9,979 bases of DNA from Chitinophagaceae bacterium (GTDB lineage: Bacteria > Bacteroidota > Bacteroidia > Chitinophagales > Chitinophagaceae), in contig CANJDY010000076.1 of the NCBI GenBank assembly GCA_947472635.1, forward strand, positions 1-9,979, in the 5' to 3' direction. The notes beneath the pieces were generated by a model. That model saw nothing but the letters and a program-made list of their open reading frames with translations, was not told the DNA's origin and made no database searches. A program made the position numbers and the translations under genes. Positions 7,614 through 9,979 of this stretch are shown here, in pieces; position 1 is the first letter of the stretch; the number at the start of each line of letters is the position of its first letter.

Positions 7614-8444
7614 ATGATCGAATTTAAAAATATAGGGAAACAGTTTGGGGAAAATATAGTACTAACAGATGTTAGTCATGTGATGCAGACCGGTAAATGC
7701 AATCTGATTATTGGTACAAGCGGCAGCGGCAAAACAGTTTTACAAAAATGTTTAGTTGGCTTATTTGAGCCAGACAGTGGCCACATTTTCTATGATGGGC
7801 TCAGTTTTACAGATATGAACAACCAAGGAAGGAAGGAATTGCGTCAGCAAATCGGAATGCTATTTCAAGGATCTGCTTTATTTGACAGCATGACGGTGGA
7901 ACAGAATGTGATGTTTCCGCTGGACATGTTTTCTAAAATGAATTATGGAGAAAAGAAAACACGGGTAAACGAAGTACTTGCTAGAGTAAACTTAGAAGAA
8001 GCCAATCATAAATTTCCTTCCGAAATAAGCGGAGGAATGAAAAAAAGAGTAGGTATTGCCAGAGCGATTGTATTAAATCCAAAATATTTATTTTGCGACG
8101 AACCCAATTCTGGCTTAGATCCACAAACCAGTATGGTTATCGATAAACTCATTTACGATATTACTAAAGAGTTTAATATGACCACTGTAATCAATACGCA
8201 TGATATGAATAGCGTAATGGAAATTGGTGAGAATATTTTATATATGTACAATGGCCAGAAAGAATGGACTGGCACCAATGAAGAAATTATTTTTTCAAAA
8301 AATGAGCGGTTAAACGAATTTATTTTTGCCTCTAAATTTCTGCAAGATGCCAAGGATATGCGCATGCTGGAAGCAAAAGGAATCATATCGGACAACCGGA
8401 ATATGGAAGAAATGCTTAAAAACGGAGACAAATTATCAAATTAG
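7614..8444 (+). CDS. mlaF: MlaF-family ABC transporter ATP-binding protein
   Basis: This is the cytoplasmic ATPase that powers the MlaE-type permease encoded 17 bp upstream. The ABC motifs are complete: Walker A GTSGSGKT at 34-41, Q-loop Gln85 in LFQGSALFDSMTV (the form typical of MlaF proteins), signature ISGGMKKR at 138-145, Walker B YLFCDEPNSGLDP with Asp162 and Glu163, and the switch His196 in NTHDM. Beyond residue 220 the protein has a short C-terminal extension (221-276) with the helical LNEFIFASKFLQDAKD and a polar tail. At 276 residues it is slightly longer than the usual 250-270. The stop TAG at 8442-8444 is followed by a weak 6-bp hairpin and then the sucD promoter region. Confidence 0.93.
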   Translation: MIEFKNIGKQFGENIVLTDVSHVMQTGKCNLIIGTSGSGKTVLQKCLVGLFEPDSGHIFYDGLSFTDMNNQGRKELRQQIGMLFQGSALFDSMTVEQNVMFPLDMFSKMNYGEKKTRVNEVLARVNLEEANHKFPSEISGGMKKRVGIARAIVLNPKYLFCDEPNSGLDPQTSMVIDKLIYDITKEFNMTTVINTHDMNSVMEIGENILYMYNGQKEWTGTNEEIIFSKNERLNEFIFASKFLQDAKDMRMLEAKGIISDNRNMEEMLKNGDKLSN

Positions 8445-8467
8445 CCAAATCACTTTTGGCAATCCCC

Positions 8468-8475
8468 TATCTTTG
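8468..8475 (+). promoter_or_regulatory. Candidate -7 element of the sucD promoter
   Basis: TATCTTTG is an exact TAnnTTTG match, 35 bases before the sucD ATG, which would give a leader of roughly 30 bases. The nearest TTG (8456-8458) is only 9 bases upstream, too close for a -33 element, so the upstream half is not recognisable. Change of function between mlaF and sucD makes a promoter here likely. Confidence 0.5.
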
Positions 8476-8510
8476 CGCAAATTTTACATTTCACTACTAA
8501 TTATTAATCA

Positions 8511-9386
8511 ATGTCAGTTCTCGTTAATAAAAACTCCAAAATCATTGTACAAGGATTTACCGGTACGGAAGGTAGTTTTCATGCTACCCAAATGATTGAA
8601 TATGGCACCAACCTAGTAGGTGGTGTTACACCCGGAAAAGGTGGCAGCAGCCATTTGGATAAACCTGTTTTTAATACGGTGGCGGATGCAGTCCAGGCAA
8701 CCGGTGCAGATGTAAGTATTATTTTTGTTCCACCCGCTTTTGCTGCCGATGCAATTATGGAAGCTGCAGATGCCGGAATTGCGCTAGTGGTTTGTATTAC
8801 CGAAGGAATTCCAGTTCAGGATATGGTAAAAGTAAAAAATTATTTAGTCGGAAAAACCACTCGACTGATTGGGCCCAATTGCCCGGGAATTATCACCGCC
8901 GACGAGTGTAAAGTGGGTATTATGCCTGGCTTTATTTTCGTAAAAGGACGAATTGGTATCGTTTCAAAAAGTGGTACCCTCACCTACGAAGCAGCCGATC
9001 AGGTAGCTAAAGCGGGATTAGGTATTTCCACCGCTATCGGTATCGGCGGCGATCCAATTATCGGTACAACCACTAAAGAAGCCGTTGAATTATTTATGAA
9101 CGATCCTGAAACAGATGCCATCGTGATGATTGGTGAAATTGGTGGGGGAATGGAAGCTGAAGCAGCATATTATATTCAATCTACCGGCAACAAAAAACCT
9201 GTAGTTGGTTTTATTGCCGGTCAAACAGCCCCTCCAGGTCGTAGAATGGGCCATGCAGGTGCAATTGTTGGTGGTGAAGATGACACTGCCGCAGCTAAAA
9301 TGAAAATCATGGCAGCCTGTGGTATCCATGTGGCAGCAAGTCCGGCAGACATTGGTAAAACAATGGCCGAGGCTCTAAAAAAATAA
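8511..9386 (+). CDS. sucD: Succinate--CoA ligase (ADP/GDP-forming) subunit alpha
   Basis: This is the alpha subunit of succinyl-CoA synthetase, which interconverts succinyl-CoA and succinate with substrate-level phosphorylation in the TCA cycle. The 291 residues are standard length. The CoA-binding Rossmann domain shows [18 protein letters not shown] and [13 protein letters not shown], followed by [14 protein letters not shown] and [14 protein letters not shown] at 121-128 and SKSGTLTYE at 152-160 are conserved, and the phosphorylated histidine is His248 in [13 protein letters not shown]. The start ATG is fixed by close agreement of the N-terminus with the family ([14 protein letters not shown]). 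No sucC is adjacent; in Bacteroidota the two subunit genes are often unlinked, so the beta subunit is presumably encoded elsewhere. It ends at its own strong terminator, so it is probably monocistronic. Confidence 0.98.
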   Translation: MSVLVNKNSKIIVQGFTGTEGSFHATQMIEYGTNLVGGVTPGKGGSSHLDKPVFNTVADAVQATGADVSIIFVPPAFAADAIMEAADAGIALVVCITEGIPVQDMVKVKNYLVGKTTRLIGPNCPGIITADECKVGIMPGFIFVKGRIGIVSKSGTLTYEAADQVAKAGLGISTAIGIGGDPIIGTTTKEAVELFMNDPETDAIVMIGEIGGGMEAEAAYYIQSTGNKKPVVGFIAGQTAPPGRRMGHAGAIVGGEDDTAAAKMKIMAACGIHVAASPADIGKTMAEALKK

Positions 9387-9408
9387 TTACCGCCTTATTA
9401 TATTTCTT

Positions 9409-9440
9409 CAACCCCCGGCAACAGCCGGGGGTTGTTGTTT
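9409..9440 (+). terminator. Rho-independent terminator after sucD
   Basis: A GC-rich perfect 11-bp stem (CAACCCCCGGC at 9409-9419 with GCCGGGGGTTG at 9424-9434) closes on the 4-base loop AACA and is followed by TTGTTT. It begins 23 bases after the sucD stop. This is the strongest hairpin in the window. Confidence 0.92.
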
Positions 9441-9563
9441 GAATAAGCTTCTCCGTCTTGCATCTCAATGGGGCTATAATACTGGAAATACCCCTATTAC
9501 AAGCGGGTATAACTGGCTGATAGGGTAAAAAATGTACTGGATAAAATAGGTAACAAATTTCAA
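9441..9563. other. Intergenic stretch with no recognised feature
   Basis: About 120 bases between the sucD terminator and the rpsF promoter. I see no conserved gene on either strand and no tRNA-like fold. A 6-bp inverted repeat (ATACCC at 9488-9493, GGGTAT at 9505-9510) is present, with part of its left arm also able to pair with ATAGGG at 9520-9525. Because this lies upstream of the promoter, any role would be at DNA level or in a transcript I cannot identify. Confidence 0.6.
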
Positions 9564-9595
9564 TTGACAAATTCCCTTTAAATGCCTTACCTTTG
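9564..9595 (+). promoter_or_regulatory. Strong Bacteroidota housekeeping promoter for rpsF
   Basis: TTG (TTGAC) at 9564-9566, a 21-base spacer and TACCTTTG at 9588-9595 match the phylum consensus in both elements and spacing. Transcription should start around 9599-9602, leaving a leader of about 55 bases before the rpsF ATG. A strong promoter is expected for a ribosomal protein operon. Confidence 0.85.
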
Positions 9596-9598
9596 CAG

Positions 9599-9622
9599 CC
9601 CCGTAAACAAATGGGTACGGGG
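9599..9622 (+). promoter_or_regulatory. Hairpin at the 5' end of the rpsF leader, possible autoregulatory element
   Basis: CCCCGTA (9599-9605) pairs perfectly with TACGGGG (9616-9622) around a 10-base loop, right where the mRNA is expected to begin. An A/T-rich stretch ending in TTTTTT follows about 10 bases later. In many bacteria the rpsF leader binds the S6:S18 complex through a structured motif containing CCG. This hairpin has that position and contains CCG, but I cannot confirm the fold. It could instead be a 5' stabilising hairpin. Confidence 0.45.
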
Positions 9623-9654
9623 ATTAATTAATTTTTTAAACTAAAATCAGGGAA

Positions 9655-9979
9655 ATGAACAATTACGAATTGATGGTGATTTTTACCCCTGTGCTGTCTG
9701 AAGAGGAATATAAAGCCGCTCAGAGCAAGTTCGCAGCTATCGTTAAAGACAACGGCGGCGAAGTAGTGCACACCAATCCCTGGGGACTAAAATCACTGGC
9801 CTATCCTATTGCCAAGAAGACCACTGGTCTTTACTGGGTAATGGAGTATCAAGCGCCAACCAGCTTCAATGAAAAGTTGAAAACTCAACTTTTACGTGAC
9901 GAATCAGTGATGCGTCACATGTATACTGTACTCGATAAATACGCCGTCGACTACAACAACAAAAAGAGAAGTGGCGGTA
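9655..9979 (+). CDS. rpsF: 30S ribosomal protein S6 (3' end outside window)
   Basis: S6 binds the central domain of 16S rRNA together with S18 in the small ribosomal subunit. The visible 108 codons run from ATG at 9655 and remain open at the window edge, so only a short C-terminal tail is missing. The family is clear from MNNYELMVIFTPVLSEEE, the first strand; from NPWGLKSLAYPIAKKTTGLYWVMEY at 41-65, the central basic strand pair; and from LRDESVMRHMYTVLDK at 80-95. Codon choice shifts towards C-ending codons (AAC, GAC, CTG, TAC) compared with neighbours, as expected for a highly expressed gene. A purine-rich AGGGAA directly before the ATG is too close to be a standard Shine-Dalgarno site. rpsR and rplI probably follow outside the window, as in most bacteria. 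Confidence 0.97.
   Translation, partial: MNNYELMVIFTPVLSEEEYKAAQSKFAAIVKDNGGEVVHTNPWGLKSLAYPIAKKTTGLYWVMEYQAPTSFNEKLKTQLLRDESVMRHMYTVLDKYAVDYNNKKRSGG

Noticed and set aside
8444..8460. 6-bp hairpin (GCCAAA / TTTGGC) at the mlaF stop codon, considered as a terminator
   Set aside because: The stem is short and A/T-rich and it is followed by AATCCCC, without a T run, so it is at best a weak terminator.
8326..8595. Plus-strand open frame bridging mlaF and sucD
   Set aside because: It overlaps the ends of two clear genes in another frame and covers the sucD promoter region; no motif is visible.
9458..9480. TTGCAT and TATAAT resembling an E. coli-type promoter
   Set aside because: The spacing is only 11 bases and Bacteroidota do not use this consensus; the better promoter lies at 9564-9595.
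9307..9570. 87-codon minus-strand open frame after sucD
   Set aside because: It runs through the sucD terminator hairpin, so its GC-rich part is explained by the stem, and it has no recognisable domain.

Overview
The window is a dense, almost entirely plus-strand stretch of a Bacteroidota chromosome, most likely Chitinophagaceae or a near relative. The lineage call is an inference from four things: AT-leaning coding sequence; gene starts preceded by A/T-rich sequence instead of Shine-Dalgarno sites; several matches to the Bacteroidota sigma factor signature TTG-N19-21-TAnnTTTG (best before rpsF); and protein types typical of the phylum, such as a malic enzyme fused to a phosphotransacetylase-like domain and an MlaE/MlaF pair.

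Layout. Bases 2-601 are the 3' end of secA, closed by a perfect 11-bp hairpin. Next come deoC (766-1428), a small secreted SPOR-like protein (1513-1992) and an M20-family amidohydrolase (2044-3270). The malic enzyme maeB (3323-5671) follows, and 27 bp after it lies a 352-residue protein of no recognised family (5699-6757) that carries a plausible set of kinase-fold residues. An MlaE-type permease (6853-7596) and its MlaF-type ATPase (7614-8444) form a two-gene operon. sucD (8511-9386) ends at a strong terminator. The last 0.4 kb holds a textbook Bacteroidota promoter, a leader with a 7-bp hairpin at the expected mRNA 5' end, and rpsF (ribosomal protein S6), cut by the window edge.

Function. 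This is mostly core housekeeping: protein export (SecA), deoxynucleoside salvage (DeoC), C4/C3 carbon flow (MaeB and SucD, both around the TCA cycle), envelope lipid transport (MlaEF), acyl-amino-acid cleavage (M20) and translation (S6). There is no sign of mobile elements, CRISPR, phage or toxin-antitoxin modules. The points most worth a second look are the kinase-like protein after maeB, the rpsF leader hairpin, a possible decayed minus-strand coding remnant between secA and deoC, and a 12-bp direct repeat overlapping the putative mlaE promoter. I saw no clear evidence of a wholly new multi-gene system.
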